From Candidatus Aminicenantota bacterium (GTDB lineage: Bacteria; Acidobacteriota; Aminicenantia; Aminicenantales; Aminicenantaceae): a DNA stretch of 52,310 nucleotides. The notes under the pieces were generated by a model. It worked only from the letters and a program-made list of their open reading frames with translations. It was not told the DNA's origin and made no database searches. Numbering within the stretch: position 1 is the first letter of the stretch; each line of letters opens with the position of its first letter. Both the position numbers and the translations under genes were made by a program. Below, piece after piece: positions 1-9,022 of this stretch. Where the stretch lies: positions 1 to 52,310 of the forward strand of contig JAFGMO010000096.1 of the NCBI GenBank assembly GCA_016927475.1, written 5' to 3'.

Positions 1-1
1 T

Positions 2-1126
2 ATGAAGATTCCCCGATTCTATCAACAGTTAGATTCCTATCTAAAACCTAATAAGGTATTGGTTCTTTACGGTCCTCGCCAGGTGGGAAAGACCACACTT
101 CTTACCGAGTATCTTAAAAGAACAAAATATAAATACAGACTGGATTTTGGTGAGGATATCCGCATTCGGGAAATTCTTGAAACAAATAATTTTAAGAAGA
201 TCAAGGATTATGCCTCAGGATATGAACTTCTGGCTATTGATGAAGCGCAAAAAATACCAGGCGTAGGAAATGGTCTGAAAATAATCGTTGATCAGATACC
301 GGGCATTCGTGTCATTGCCACAGGATCCTCCTCATTTGATCTGGCTGGTCAGATTGGAGAACCCTTGACAGGGAGAAAGATCACTTTGATTTTGTACCCC
401 ATTGCACAAATAGAGCTTCAAGGACAACACAATCCTTTCGAACTCAAGGAACGGCTTGAGGATTATTTAATATATGGGTCCTATCCCGAGGTTGCTGCTG
501 CAGAAAATCCCAAGGAGAAAGCTAGAATTTTAGGTGAGATCACATCTTCTTATTTATTAAGGGATATTTTAGCCTTGGGTAAAGTGAAAGGTTCAAAAAT
601 TTTGGTGGACTTGCTGCGTCTCCTTGCATTTCAAATCGGAAGTGAAGTTTCCTTGAGTGAGATAGGGCAAAAGCTGAGTATTGATTATAAAACAGTGGCC
701 CGATATATAGATCTGCTCGAAAAAAATTTCGTTCTTTTTATCTTAAGAGGATACAGCCGTAATCTTCGCAATGAAATAACAAAAAAAGCTAAATATTTTT
801 TCTTCGACACAGGAATCCGGAATACCTTGATCGCCAACTTAAATCCATTTGAACTTCGTAATGATATCGGAATGCTCTGGGAGAATTTTTTAATGGTCGA
901 ACGACAAAAAAAGTTATCATATCGAGAAATACCTGCAAATTTATATTTCTGGCGAACCTGGGAGCAAAAAGAGATTGACCTAATTGAGGAGCGTGAGGGA
1001 CGCTTGTTTGCCTATGAATTCAAGTGGAGCGGTAAGGCCCGCCCTCCCAAGGCTTTTATTGAGGCCTATCCCCAGGCTGAATACCAGGTTGTGAATAAAG
1101 ATAACTATTTAGATTTTTTGATTTAG
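2..1126 (+). CDS. AAA_14/DUF4143-type ATP-binding protein
   Basis: Seen: a P-loop GPRQVGKTT at residues 24-32, a Walker B-like LLAIDEAQ at 76-83, and a C-terminal FWRTWEQKEIDLIEE...YEFKW segment with the E-D...E-x-K pattern of PD-(D/E)XK-like DUF4143 domains. The 374-residue length is usual for this family. Known: these are AAA+ ATPases with a C-terminal nuclease-like domain. They are common in anaerobes and often behave as accessory, patchily distributed genes; their biological role is not settled. The ATG lies at the second base of the window, so its ribosome site is not visible. About 20 residues before the P-loop is normal for the family, which supports this start. The gene looks more AT-rich than the metabolic genes further right, compatible with transfer. 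No partner gene is visible. Confidence 0.85.
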   Translation: MKIPRFYQQLDSYLKPNKVLVLYGPRQVGKTTLLTEYLKRTKYKYRLDFGEDIRIREILETNNFKKIKDYASGYELLAIDEAQKIPGVGNGLKIIVDQIPGIRVIATGSSSFDLAGQIGEPLTGRKITLILYPIAQIELQGQHNPFELKERLEDYLIYGSYPEVAAAENPKEKARILGEITSSYLLRDILALGKVKGSKILVDLLRLLAFQIGSEVSLSEIGQKLSIDYKTVARYIDLLEKNFVLFILRGYSRNLRNEITKKAKYFFFDTGIRNTLIANLNPFELRNDIGMLWENFLMVERQKKLSYREIPANLYFWRTWEQKEIDLIEEREGRLFAYEFKWSGKARPPKAFIEAYPQAEYQVVNKDNYLDFLI

Positions 1127-1281
1127 AGAAGATGACTTTGTAAAAGGGGTCGCCTTCACCAGAGCACGGTGCGGTCCGGATGACGGGAATGGTATACGCC
1201 TGCCATAGCAGGAACATAGATTCAGGAAACAGGCCGGAATATAGAAGCATACCTCTCAGAGTTCTTAGAGACAAAACTCCG

Positions 1282-2289
1282 TTATTTTTTGCTTCCTTCA
1301 TGCCAGGCCGTTTCGATGTTTCCCTGATGGGCAAATTCATAAAGCCAATAATCCCTGTATTCGTCCATGGTGATTGTTTTTTTTGCTTCTTCCAGGGATA
1401 AACCGGACTCCCTGGCTTTTTGAACGGTTTTTATCAATTTGTTCAGATAGGCTTTCTGATCTTGAATCACTTCCGGGCCCGTATAGGTTCCATGGCCGGC
1501 AACCACCGTGGGATAGCGGATGGTCAGTTTTTCTATCTGTTCAAGGATTTTTATGAGATTGGTCAAACTTCCTCCGTGAAGCTGGGCGTGGACAACCGGA
1601 ATGGTTTTTTCCCCCAGAACAAGGTCTCCGGTGATCAAAATTTTCTCTTCCGGAAAGAGAACGACCAGGTCGGCATCGGTATGGCCGGGACCGAAGTACA
1701 TAAGTTCGATAGGGATATCCCCCGCATTTATCGAAAGGTTTTCTGAGAAAAAAAGGTTGGGAGGTGTGAACGTAAAATCCTCGAAACCCTCCAGCATGTT
1801 GGAATACCAGCTTGCGTAAGCTTCTCTCTTGCCGCGGCTTACTGGATCGTCACCGGGTACCAGAACAGGAAGGGATTGGAGAAGATTCTTGATTTCCGCC
1901 TTGTTTTCCTGTCGATCAAAAAACTGGTATTGATAATGATTCCGGCAATTGACGTGGCCGATGATAACGGCTTCCGGAAAAAGCTGGTTGCCGCCGTAAT
2001 GGTCGATATCAAAATGGGTGTTTATGACGAATTTTACAGGCTTGGTGGTCTGCTTCCGAAGCAGCGCCATTCCCCTTTCGGTCGCTGCGGCCGTTGTCAA
2101 GGTGTCCACCACGACCAGGCCGGCGGAGGTGTCAACGACAGTCATGTGTTCATCGAAGTAGCTGCCGGTCAGAAGCCAGGCATTTTGGCCCAAGGGTTTT
2201 AACGTAGGCTGGGGAGGGGTGATTCCGGTACAAAGAGGCAAGACGGTTATGAGAGTTAACAGGAAGATATATGTGGTTTTATCCGGCAT
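1282..2289 (-). CDS. Secreted metallo-beta-lactamase-fold hydrolase
   Basis: Residues 1-25 form a hydrophobic signal sequence, so the enzyme is probably periplasmic. MBL-fold landmarks are HFDIDH at 92-97, PGHTDAD with His203, TGDLV with Asp222 and AGHG with His266. The first motif is H-x-D-x-D-H rather than the common H-x-H-x-D-H: the second metal-1 histidine is replaced by Asp94, which may alter metal use. The overall pattern resembles the broad B1-like/quinoprotein-relay group of MBL proteins. Substrate cannot be read from sequence. AGGAG lies 6 bases before the ATG. It is transcribed away from the unknown secreted protein at 2465 and converges on the DUF4143 ATPase. A beta-lactamase role is possible but not supported specifically. 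Confidence 0.85.
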   Translation of the reverse strand: MPDKTTYIFLLTLITVLPLCTGITPPQPTLKPLGQNAWLLTGSYFDEHMTVVDTSAGLVVVDTLTTAAATERGMALLRKQTTKPVKFVINTHFDIDHYGGNQLFPEAVIIGHVNCRNHYQYQFFDRQENKAEIKNLLQSLPVLVPGDDPVSRGKREAYASWYSNMLEGFEDFTFTPPNLFFSENLSINAGDIPIELMYFGPGHTDADLVVLFPEEKILITGDLVLGEKTIPVVHAQLHGGSLTNLIKILEQIEKLTIRYPTVVAGHGTYTGPEVIQDQKAYLNKLIKTVQKARESGLSLEEAKKTITMDEYRDYWLYEFAHQGNIETAWHEGSKK

Positions 2290-2464
2290 GTGAAACTCCT
2301 AAAAGGGACGTTTATGTATTTTATATTTCCGGATCAAAAAAGTCGAATCATAAGACATGTATGGTTGGTTGGAATGCTTTCATCTTTTTTGCGTTCTTTC
2401 CCATGTGTTTTTCCGCTTTTTTTTGAAGATGTGATAAAGTGTAAGATATCCGAGGACAAAATCG

Positions 2465-3271
2465 ATGTTTTCAGAGAAGGACGTGAAGGTTTTTTTTCTT
2501 TTTATCCTTCCTTTGTTGCTTTTTACGAACATTCCTGGTGATCCGGATGAATCACCCGTCCGGACGATTCATGTTTTTGTCGCCCTCTGCGACAACCAGC
2601 ACCAGGGGATCGTTCAGGTGCCGGCTTTTCTGGGAAACGGAGATGACCCTGCCCGCAATCTCTATTGGGGGGCACTGTACGGGGTGAAAACCCGACTGAA
2701 AAAAAACCGGGATTGGAAGCTTTTATCCTGTCTTGAAGACGAATCGGAGGACATCCTCGAACGGTGTGTTTTCAAACACGCCAAAGAGAACATTTTTTGT
2801 GTGGCCGATGCCTACCGGGGGAAAAGCATCAAGCGGGCCCTTATGGATTTTATAGGTGCGTCGGCGGGGAGAAGCAAAAAAAAGGCTCATATTAAGGCCG
2901 GTGGAAACATGTTGACCATTCCCTGCGGAGGAAGTTCCCATCTGGTTTGTTACCTGGGGCATAATGGGTTGATGGATTTTTCTTTAGATGTACTTCCTGA
3001 AAAGCAGGATGCCGAAGAAAGAGACGCCGTAATCCTGGCCTGTGCCAGCAAAAGTTTTTTTTCCCATCCCTTAAAAATTGCGGGGGCTCAGCCTCTACTC
3101 TGGACAACCGGCTTGCTTGCCCCCGAGGCTTATATTCTCGAGGCAGTTTTCGCCGGTTGGACGGCCGGAGAAAAGGCAGAAGATATTGTTTTTCGCGCGG
3201 CCAAAGCATATGCCCGCTATCAGGGATGCTCCTTAAGAGCCGCCCAACACCTCTTCACAACAGGCTGGTAA
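2465..3271 (+). CDS. Secreted protein of unknown function with possible His/Cys dyad
   Basis: The family is not firmly recognised. A hydrophobic N-terminus (residues 9-22, VFFLFILPLLLFTN) looks like a signal peptide or anchor. The body contains a strongly patterned segment HVFVALCDNQHQGIV (36-50) followed by NLYWGALYGVK. Later, a hydrophobic strand ends in YLGHNG (His166), and 27 residues on a second hydrophobic strand ends in ILACASKSF (Cys193). Strand-His-x-Gly then strand-Ala-Cys is the layout of clan CD (caspase-fold) peptidases, so a degenerate or divergent member is possible; this is inference only. The ATG has GAGG 9 bases upstream; a GTG seven codons later would also keep the signal sequence. 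It precedes the peptidase cassette by about 280 bases and probably has its own transcription. Confidence 0.7.
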   Translation: MFSEKDVKVFFLFILPLLLFTNIPGDPDESPVRTIHVFVALCDNQHQGIVQVPAFLGNGDDPARNLYWGALYGVKTRLKKNRDWKLLSCLEDESEDILERCVFKHAKENIFCVADAYRGKSIKRALMDFIGASAGRSKKKAHIKAGGNMLTIPCGGSSHLVCYLGHNGLMDFSLDVLPEKQDAEERDAVILACASKSFFSHPLKIAGAQPLLWTTGLLAPEAYILEAVFAGWTAGEKAEDIVFRAAKAYARYQGCSLRAAQHLFTTGW

Positions 3272-3405
3272 AATCGTATGTGGCTGCGCGCTAAAAATTC
3301 TATCGTTATCAGCAATTTAGCGTCAAAAACCGGCACCTCCATGGCGACCTCGGATTGTGAATAAAGCAGGCTATGTGAGGTCATGTCTTTTCTTTATTTT
3401 TTTGG

Positions 3406-3433
3406 TTGACTGGAATTCTTTTTTATGTAATAT
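3406..3433 (+). promoter_or_regulatory. Sigma-70-like promoter of the caspase-fold cassette
   Basis: TTGACT at 3406-3411, a 16-base spacer and TAATAT at 3428-3433 match a -35/-10 pair well. It lies 31 bases before a small coding sequence and about 115 bases before the membrane protein gene. The rest of 3272-3547 holds nothing else recognisable, apart from a possible terminal-repeat remnant at 3357-3370. Confidence 0.6.
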
Positions 3434-3464
3434 GGGTAATAGACATATTTAAAAGGGGAGTTTG

Positions 3465-3551
3465 ATGAAAATGAGGGAAATTTTTTATCAATTGAAGAGA
3501 GGAATTTTTATATATATAAATATCATTTTTTTCAAAAGGAGGGGATCATGA
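3465..3551 (+). CDS. Possible 28-residue leader peptide
   Basis: A small reading frame starts MKMREIFYQLKRG and ends in a basic FKRRGS tail. GGGGAG sits 4 bases before its ATG. Its TGA overlaps the ATG of the following membrane protein gene in an ATGA arrangement, as in translational coupling. The middle is hydrophobic and isoleucine-rich. No homologue is known to me. It could be a coupling leader, or chance in AT-rich leader RNA whose only function is the untranslated region. Confidence 0.35.
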   Translation: MKMREIFYQLKRGIFIYINIIFFKRRGS

Positions 3552-4309
3552 AATGGAATGTCTGGCATAGTATGGGTTTGCTTTTGATAATCGGGCTTAT
3601 TGTCCTGGTGGGTTTTCTAATGCCTTCCCAGTCTTACCTCGCAACCTGGATTGTTATCACTCTTATCCTGCTCATTTCGGTCCTGGTTATTGGGCATGGT
3701 ATTACAGGGATGTGGAAAGGTGCCCTGATCGATGAGGAAAACAAAATCAGCCTTTCAAGATTCCAATTATTGTGTTGGACGGTTCTTGTCCTATCCGCCT
3801 TTCTTTCGGCCGCCTTGATCAACATTACCAACGGCAGCTCCAATCCCTTGGCCATATCTGTTCCGGAAGAGCTGTGGGTCCTGATGGGAATAAGCACGAC
3901 CTCGCTTGTCGGATCTCCGCTCATCAAGAGCAATAAAAAAACAAAACCCTTGAATTCACTCACCTTCAAGGCTCTTATGAAAAAGGATTATGGCCCGGAT
4001 AAGATCGGCAATTCCGGGTATATCGTCTTTAATGTGAGCCAAAAAGATGCAAGCTGGGGAGACATGTTTAAAGGGGAGGAGGTTGGAAATTTCACCCAGC
4101 TGGACCTGGCAAAAATCCAGATGTTCTATTTTACAATGATTGCCGTTTTATCCTATATCATGGCCCTTGGCGGTTTTTTTGCATCTGCGGCATCCGCCAT
4201 CAGTGGTCTCCCCGAATTATCCGCAAGCTTGATCGCTTTACTGGGTATCAGCCACGGCGGTTATCTGGTGAATAAGGGTATTCCTCGTCCAGCAAACGCC
4301 GGAAAATAA
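3548..4309 (+). CDS. Six-segment membrane protein with internal duplication
   Basis: Unknown function. About six hydrophobic segments are visible near residues 8-25, 32-52, 72-91, 104-122, 191-215 and 225-245, with a soluble stretch at about 123-190. The third and fifth segments are alike: LSRFQLLCWTVLVLSAFL versus LAKIQMFYFTMIAVLSYI. Each is followed by a similar helix start (PEELWVLMGIS versus PELSASLIALLGIS), so the protein looks like two copies of a two-helix unit separated by the soluble insert. AGGAGGGG precedes the ATG. It is the first full-size gene of a same-strand cassette with the coiled-coil/beta protein (53-base gap) and the caspase-fold peptidase, so a membrane anchor, sensor or effector pore for that cassette is a reasonable inference. 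Confidence 0.75.
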   Translation: MKWNVWHSMGLLLIIGLIVLVGFLMPSQSYLATWIVITLILLISVLVIGHGITGMWKGALIDEENKISLSRFQLLCWTVLVLSAFLSAALINITNGSSNPLAISVPEELWVLMGISTTSLVGSPLIKSNKKTKPLNSLTFKALMKKDYGPDKIGNSGYIVFNVSQKDASWGDMFKGEEVGNFTQLDLAKIQMFYFTMIAVLSYIMALGGFFASAASAISGLPELSASLIALLGISHGGYLVNKGIPRPANAGK

Positions 4310-4335
4310 ATCATGACGCGGATTATGATTTATTT
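4304..4335 (+). terminator. AT-rich intercistronic hairpin
   Basis: An 11-bp perfect stem (4304-4314 with 4325-4335) and a 10-base loop overlap the stop codon of the membrane protein gene. It lacks a clear U-run, so it is more likely an mRNA-processing or attenuation element than a full terminator. Confidence 0.35.
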
Positions 4336-4362
4336 CTCCCTTTAAGTGCAAAGGAGGGGCCC

Positions 4363-5652
4363 ATGCCGAAAAAACTTTTCACAACACTATTGTTTTTTCT
4401 TTATATTCTGAATTTTCCTGCTTTTTTGGCAGCAAGAACAAAGATTGTGACCCTGGTTATCGACCACGGCAGCGGTGAAGCTTACATAGAGCTTGGGGAC
4501 AAAAGCCAGCGGGACTACCAGCGTCTAAAGAATGGAGAGAAGCATTATTTTATGATCAAGAGCGGGGAAAAGATGTTTATAGAGCTCCGCCGCCCCAACC
4601 CGGTTCTTTATGAATACAAATGGAAGGGAATTGAAAAGCAAAAAACTCAGGATTATGAATCTGCCTTGAAGCTGGCTGATATTTTAAAAGAAATAATCAA
4701 GCCTTTTGAAGAGAAAAAACTGCAAGAGGAAATCTCCAAAATTGAATATAATCTTAAGAATTTTCGTTTTACAGACTCAGAGCGCAAAAATAAAAAGGAA
4801 AGAATAAATTATTACACCAACCTTCAGAAAAAAATATCGGCCTTGGAAATTTCGAAGCTCATAAATTTCATCAGGGATGCCATCCTTTATGCGGAGCAGA
4901 TACCTGAACTCAAGAAAGTTTCGATGGGCTCGGATAATGAGGTGAACGCGGCAAAATCAAAAGTCCGAAAATGGAATGTCGAGAACTTGGAGAAAAAAAT
5001 TCTTGATTGCTACAAAAAGATTGATGAGCACCAGATTTCATTCATCAAAAATCCGGGCAAGCAAATGATGGATCCCATCATACCATATGGCGAAAATTCG
5101 CCTGATGAGATTGATCTGAAACTGATACTGTTCGCAAAAGACCAGCAGAGCAATATTTTGAAAACTCTTGAGTCTTTAAAAATCTTTGCCGAAGCGTTTT
5201 TAAAAATCAATGAAATTATTCCTCTGGATGAAATGGAATATTCGAGTTCTGAGAGGGCTGTGGGCTCCATTGATGTGAAGGCGTCGGACAGCAAGGCTGA
5301 AAAAGGCAAGTTGGGAAAATATGATGTTGTTGTGGAACCCTGTACTCCGGTGCGCTTCACATTTATGCCGACAATCGTTTACAGTTTTGTCAAAAACGAT
5401 GAAGGGAAGGCAGCCGGATGGATTACGCCCTTGGTCTTCGGGATTATTCCAAAACCATTTGACGACCCTATTTTCGGAGGTGAATTTCAACTGGGGGTGA
5501 ACCCGGGAAAAGACAAACTCGGCCTATTTCTCGGGGCCGGATTCAGAATATATGAGAAAATTTTCTTTGGAGCCGGCGCCACATATCAGCAGATAGGCGA
5601 AGACGATTATAAATTTGGTTGGTATTTGAATGTGGCTTATGAATTAAAATAA
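4363..5652 (+). CDS. Secreted coiled-coil protein with C-terminal beta-rich domain
   Basis: Unknown function. A signal peptide is evident at residues 1-24 (MPKKLFTTLLFFLYILNFPA...). Residues about 28-80 form a beta-like N-terminal part. Residues about 80-300 are lysine/glutamate-rich and strongly helical, as in coiled coils. The last 100 residues alternate hydrophobic and glycine-rich strands (LGLFLGAGFRIYEKIFFGAG) and end in VAYELK, resembling an outer-membrane beta-barrel or lipocalin-like end. GGAGGGGCCC lies directly before the ATG. It sits between the membrane protein and the caspase-fold peptidase (16-base gap to the latter), implying one transcript. Envelope location contrasts with the signal-less peptidase, so the cassette spans compartments. 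Confidence 0.75.
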   Translation: MPKKLFTTLLFFLYILNFPAFLAARTKIVTLVIDHGSGEAYIELGDKSQRDYQRLKNGEKHYFMIKSGEKMFIELRRPNPVLYEYKWKGIEKQKTQDYESALKLADILKEIIKPFEEKKLQEEISKIEYNLKNFRFTDSERKNKKERINYYTNLQKKISALEISKLINFIRDAILYAEQIPELKKVSMGSDNEVNAAKSKVRKWNVENLEKKILDCYKKIDEHQISFIKNPGKQMMDPIIPYGENSPDEIDLKLILFAKDQQSNILKTLESLKIFAEAFLKINEIIPLDEMEYSSSERAVGSIDVKASDSKAEKGKLGKYDVVVEPCTPVRFTFMPTIVYSFVKNDEGKAAGWITPLVFGIIPKPFDDPIFGGEFQLGVNPGKDKLGLFLGAGFRIYEKIFFGAGATYQQIGEDDYKFGWYLNVAYELK

Positions 5653-5668
5653 AAACACAGGGGGGAAA

Positions 5669-7063
5669 ATGAAAATTTATCCGAACGGCTTAACTATTCA
5701 GGGAAAACCGCTTGGTCAAGCTATGGAGGAGGAAAAATTCGAGGAAGGAATACTCAAATCCCTGGAAAAAATGGGCCCTGGTGTAAGGAAACTATCGTTT
5801 GCTACATCCAAATCGACAACCATCCGCGATGAAATGGAAAGAAAACCGCTCCCTGATCTTGGAAATCCGCTGGCGGTCGGGTGGACCTATCTGGTCAATA
5901 AAAATGATCCCGATCTCCAGGAGCTTGAAAATGCGGTGCGACCTCTCGCTGAATGGAGGGGGATGAAAGACGAAGCCAAGCCTCTGTATTACGACGGTGA
6001 AGGACCGGATGAATGGTACGATTGGATGCAGATGAACTATTCATCCATTTTGATGGACAGAGTGCCTTATTATATTTTGATCCTCGGCGGTCCGGATCAA
6101 GTGCCTTTTCATTTTCAGGCCTTTCTGGATACGGCTGCTTCGGTTGGGAGGGTGGCTTTTGATTCATTGGATGACCTCAAAAACTATGTTGGAAAAATAA
6201 TCGGATTGGAGAAGGCGGCCGAACCTAAAACAGACCGAGAGGCGGTATTCTTTGCGCCGGATTATGGACCGGATGATGCCACATATTTCAGTCACCATTA
6301 TATGGCCAGTCCTCTCAGCCGGCATGTGATGACAAAATATAATTTTCAGGTCAAATTTTTGAAAGAACATGAGGCCACTAAGGCAAATTTGGAGGAACTC
6401 CTTAATGAGGCAAGTCCATCCCTGGTATATACCGCAAGCCACGGACTCGGAGATCCGGGTTTATCATTAGCCGAGCAGAAGAAATTCAACGGGGCCATAT
6501 GCTGTCAGAAACAGGGCCGGGATTGGTTGTTCACGGCTGATGATGTTTCCTATGACCGTCCCTTTCTGGAGGGGGCCGTTTTTTTCCAGTTTGCCTGTTT
6601 CGGTTACGGCACTCCCGCCCGAAGCGATTTCATGCATTGGATGGGAGAAAATACCTTCAATGCCCACGAAGATTTTATTGCCGCTCTTCCCAAAAAACTT
6701 TTAGCCCATCCCCATGGTCCCATCGCTTTTATCGGACATGTGGATACGGCCTGGCTGCACGGATTCGACGATCCGAACAATCCGTATATTACCGGTCAAT
6801 GCCATCCGCGCATTTCTCCCTTCATCAATGCTTTGGAAATGCTTCTGGATCTTCAACCGATGGGAATAGCCTTGGCTGATATGAACAAAAGGTATGATAT
6901 CTGCAATGCACTTCTTACCAATACGTTTGACAGGATGCAGAAAGGACTGGTCCAGAAGACAAAAGAATTTAGAGAACAACTGATCAATACCTTTATAACC
7001 CGAAGTGATGCGCAGAACTATATGATATTTGGCGATCCGGCCGCGCATTTGCGTATAAGGTAG
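5669..7063 (+). CDS. Caspase-fold cysteine peptidase, C25 (gingipain)-like
   Basis: Clan CD landmarks are visible. A strand PYYILILGGPDQVPF (133-147) resembles the C25 ILxGGxxxVP motif. A strand then ends SLVYTASHG with candidate catalytic His258. Another ends GAVFFQFACFGYG with candidate catalytic Cys310, 52 residues later. The protein ends NYMIFGDPAAHLRIR, like the GDPxxxLR end of C25 family proteins. At 464 residues with no signal peptide it appears cytoplasmic, unlike secreted gingipains, and it lacks their C-terminal secretion domains. Target specificity is unknown. AGGGGGG precedes the ATG. As last gene of a three-protein cassette with membrane and envelope partners, it could be a regulated protease of a stress or defence module; that role is inference. 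A CHAT-type peptidase is an alternative label. Confidence 0.75.
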   Translation: MKIYPNGLTIQGKPLGQAMEEEKFEEGILKSLEKMGPGVRKLSFATSKSTTIRDEMERKPLPDLGNPLAVGWTYLVNKNDPDLQELENAVRPLAEWRGMKDEAKPLYYDGEGPDEWYDWMQMNYSSILMDRVPYYILILGGPDQVPFHFQAFLDTAASVGRVAFDSLDDLKNYVGKIIGLEKAAEPKTDREAVFFAPDYGPDDATYFSHHYMASPLSRHVMTKYNFQVKFLKEHEATKANLEELLNEASPSLVYTASHGLGDPGLSLAEQKKFNGAICCQKQGRDWLFTADDVSYDRPFLEGAVFFQFACFGYGTPARSDFMHWMGENTFNAHEDFIAALPKKLLAHPHGPIAFIGHVDTAWLHGFDDPNNPYITGQCHPRISPFINALEMLLDLQPMGIALADMNKRYDICNALLTNTFDRMQKGLVQKTKEFREQLINTFITRSDAQNYMIFGDPAAHLRIR

Positions 7064-7078
7064 TGTCAGATTAGGTTT

Positions 7079-9022
7079 TTACTTGACCTTTGCGCCGGCG
7101 GGAACGTCGGGTCCGAAGAAAGGAATTACGGCTTTGTTGTCGATCTCGGCGGCCAGAAGCATACCCCGGGATTCCACCCCCCTGATGACGGCGGGCTGCA
7201 GGTTGACGATGACGATAAGCTTCTTTCCTACCAGGTCTTCAGGCGTGTAAACATCCGCCACACCGGCGACAAGCTGTCTTTTTTCTGTTCCGATATCGAC
7301 CTCGAGCTTCAGCAGTTTATCGGTGCCTTCAACTTTTTCCGCCTTAAGAATTTCCGCGACCCTAAGGTCCATTTTTTTGAATTCGTCAAAGGTGATTTGT
7401 TCCATTTTATCCTCCTTCACGGCCTGTATTTTTGGGGCCGCTTCAGCTTTTTTTTCTTCCAGAAAATCCTTGAGATCCACCCGGGGAAAAAGAGCGGACG
7501 GTTTTTTTATCGAACGGTCCGCAGGAAGATCTTCAAAATGCAAGTTGGCCAGTCGTTGTTCTCCGATGGAACCTTCCTCGCCCACAAGATCCCAAACTTT
7601 GTTCATTGAGTCGGGCATGATGGGATAAAGAAGCACGGCGATGGTACGGATGGCCGCGGCCGACTGGTAGAGGATCCGGCTCAGCCGATGTTTTTGTTCG
7701 GGATCCTTGGCTACCTTCCAGGGCTCGTTGTCCGCCAGGTAGCGGTTGACGGAATTGATGTAGGTCCACATCTCCTCCAATACCTTGTTGAGAGCATAGT
7801 CGTCATAGTAGCCCAGGACCGTCTTTTTTTTTCGTTCGAATTCTTCCCGTAAATGTCCGTCGGATTCGTTTTCAGGAGCGACATCTCCAAGCAACCCTCC
7901 GAAGTACTTGGAGATCATCGTCAGGGTTCGTTGGACAAGGTTTCCCAGGTCGTTGGCAAGGTCGGAATTTACCCGGTGCAGGAATCCTTCATGGGAAAAG
8001 TTGCCGTCCAGGCCGATGGGTATCTCCCTGAGAAGGAAATAACGAAGGGGATCAGGGCCTAAGGTATCCAGAATGACATGCGGATCAAGAACGTTTCCCC
8101 TGGATTTTGACATTTTGCTCTCATCCTTCAACCACCAGCCATGTCCGAGAATGGTGCCGGGAAGGGGGAATCCCGCCGCCATGAGAAAAGCCGGCCAGAA
8201 GACGGCGTGAAAGCGGAGAATATCCTTGCCGATAAGATGGATATCGGCGGGCCAATATCTTTCGAATGTTTTTTTGTCAAGGTCATAGCCGATGCCCGTG
8301 AGATAGTTATGGAGGGCGTCGAACCAAACATAAATGGTGTGCTCCGGGTCACCGGGAACGGGAATGCCCCAGCGAACCGTGGTCCGGGTGATGCTTAAAT
8401 CTTTCAGTCCTTGGCGGACAAAGCTGACAACCTCATTCATCCGGCTTTTGGGCCGGACAAATTTAGGATATTTTTTATAGAAATCCAACAGCGGCTTTTG
8501 GTAAGCGGAGAGGCGGAAAAAATAAGTTTTCTCGGAAACGATTCCCGCTTCTTTCTCGCAGTCGGGACAAAATTTGCGTCCTTGATCGTCTTCCCGTACG
8601 TCTTCAGGCAGGAAATTTTCGCAGGAGACGCAGTACCATCCCTCGTAAAGACCTTTATAGATATCTCCCTTGTCCAAAAGAATTTTAAATATTTTCTGCA
8701 CTCCCTGTTCATGGCGGGTTGCAGTCGTTCGAATGAAACCATCGTAGGAAATATTGAGGGCCTGCCACAAATTTTTAAACCGTCCCACGACTTTATCGGC
8801 CAGCTCAATAGGTTTCAAGCCTTTTTCTGCGGCCGATTTCTCCACCTTTTGGCCGTGTTCGTCCGTTCCCGTAAGAAAAAAAACATCGTAACCGGCCAAT
8901 TTTTTGTATCGGCTCAAGGCATCGGCGATAATGGTCGTGTAGGCATGGCCGATATGAGGGATATCATTGACATAATAGATAGGGGTGGTTATGTAAAAGG
9001 TATTTTTAGAAGTCTTTTCCAC
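7079..9022 (-). CDS. metG: Methionyl-tRNA synthetase
   Basis: Class I synthetase charging tRNA-Met. PHIGHAYTT at 22-30 is the HIGH motif and KMSKS is at 303-307. The connective-peptide zinc knuckle has Cys131/Cys134 and Cys152/Cys155. The last ~107 residues form a Trbp111/EMAPII-like tRNA-binding domain ([19 protein letters not shown]...), giving the two-part 647-residue form that dimerises through its C-terminus. The start overlaps the end of folE by 17 bases, so translation is likely coupled in the sirtuin-larC-folE-metG transcript. It converges on the caspase-fold peptidase gene with a 15-base gap and no obvious terminator between. Confidence 0.97.
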   Translation of the reverse strand: MEKTSKNTFYITTPIYYVNDIPHIGHAYTTIIADALSRYKKLAGYDVFFLTGTDEHGQKVEKSAAEKGLKPIELADKVVGRFKNLWQALNISYDGFIRTTATRHEQGVQKIFKILLDKGDIYKGLYEGWYCVSCENFLPEDVREDDQGRKFCPDCEKEAGIVSEKTYFFRLSAYQKPLLDFYKKYPKFVRPKSRMNEVVSFVRQGLKDLSITRTTVRWGIPVPGDPEHTIYVWFDALHNYLTGIGYDLDKKTFERYWPADIHLIGKDILRFHAVFWPAFLMAAGFPLPGTILGHGWWLKDESKMSKSRGNVLDPHVILDTLGPDPLRYFLLREIPIGLDGNFSHEGFLHRVNSDLANDLGNLVQRTLTMISKYFGGLLGDVAPENESDGHLREEFERKKKTVLGYYDDYALNKVLEEMWTYINSVNRYLADNEPWKVAKDPEQKHRLSRILYQSAAAIRTIAVLLYPIMPDSMNKVWDLVGEEGSIGEQRLANLHFEDLPADRSIKKPSALFPRVDLKDFLEEKKAEAAPKIQAVKEDKMEQITFDEFKKMDLRVAEILKAEKVEGTDKLLKLEVDIGTEKRQLVAGVADVYTPEDLVGKKLIVIVNLQPAVIRGVESRGMLLAAEIDNKAVIPFFGPDVPAGAKVK

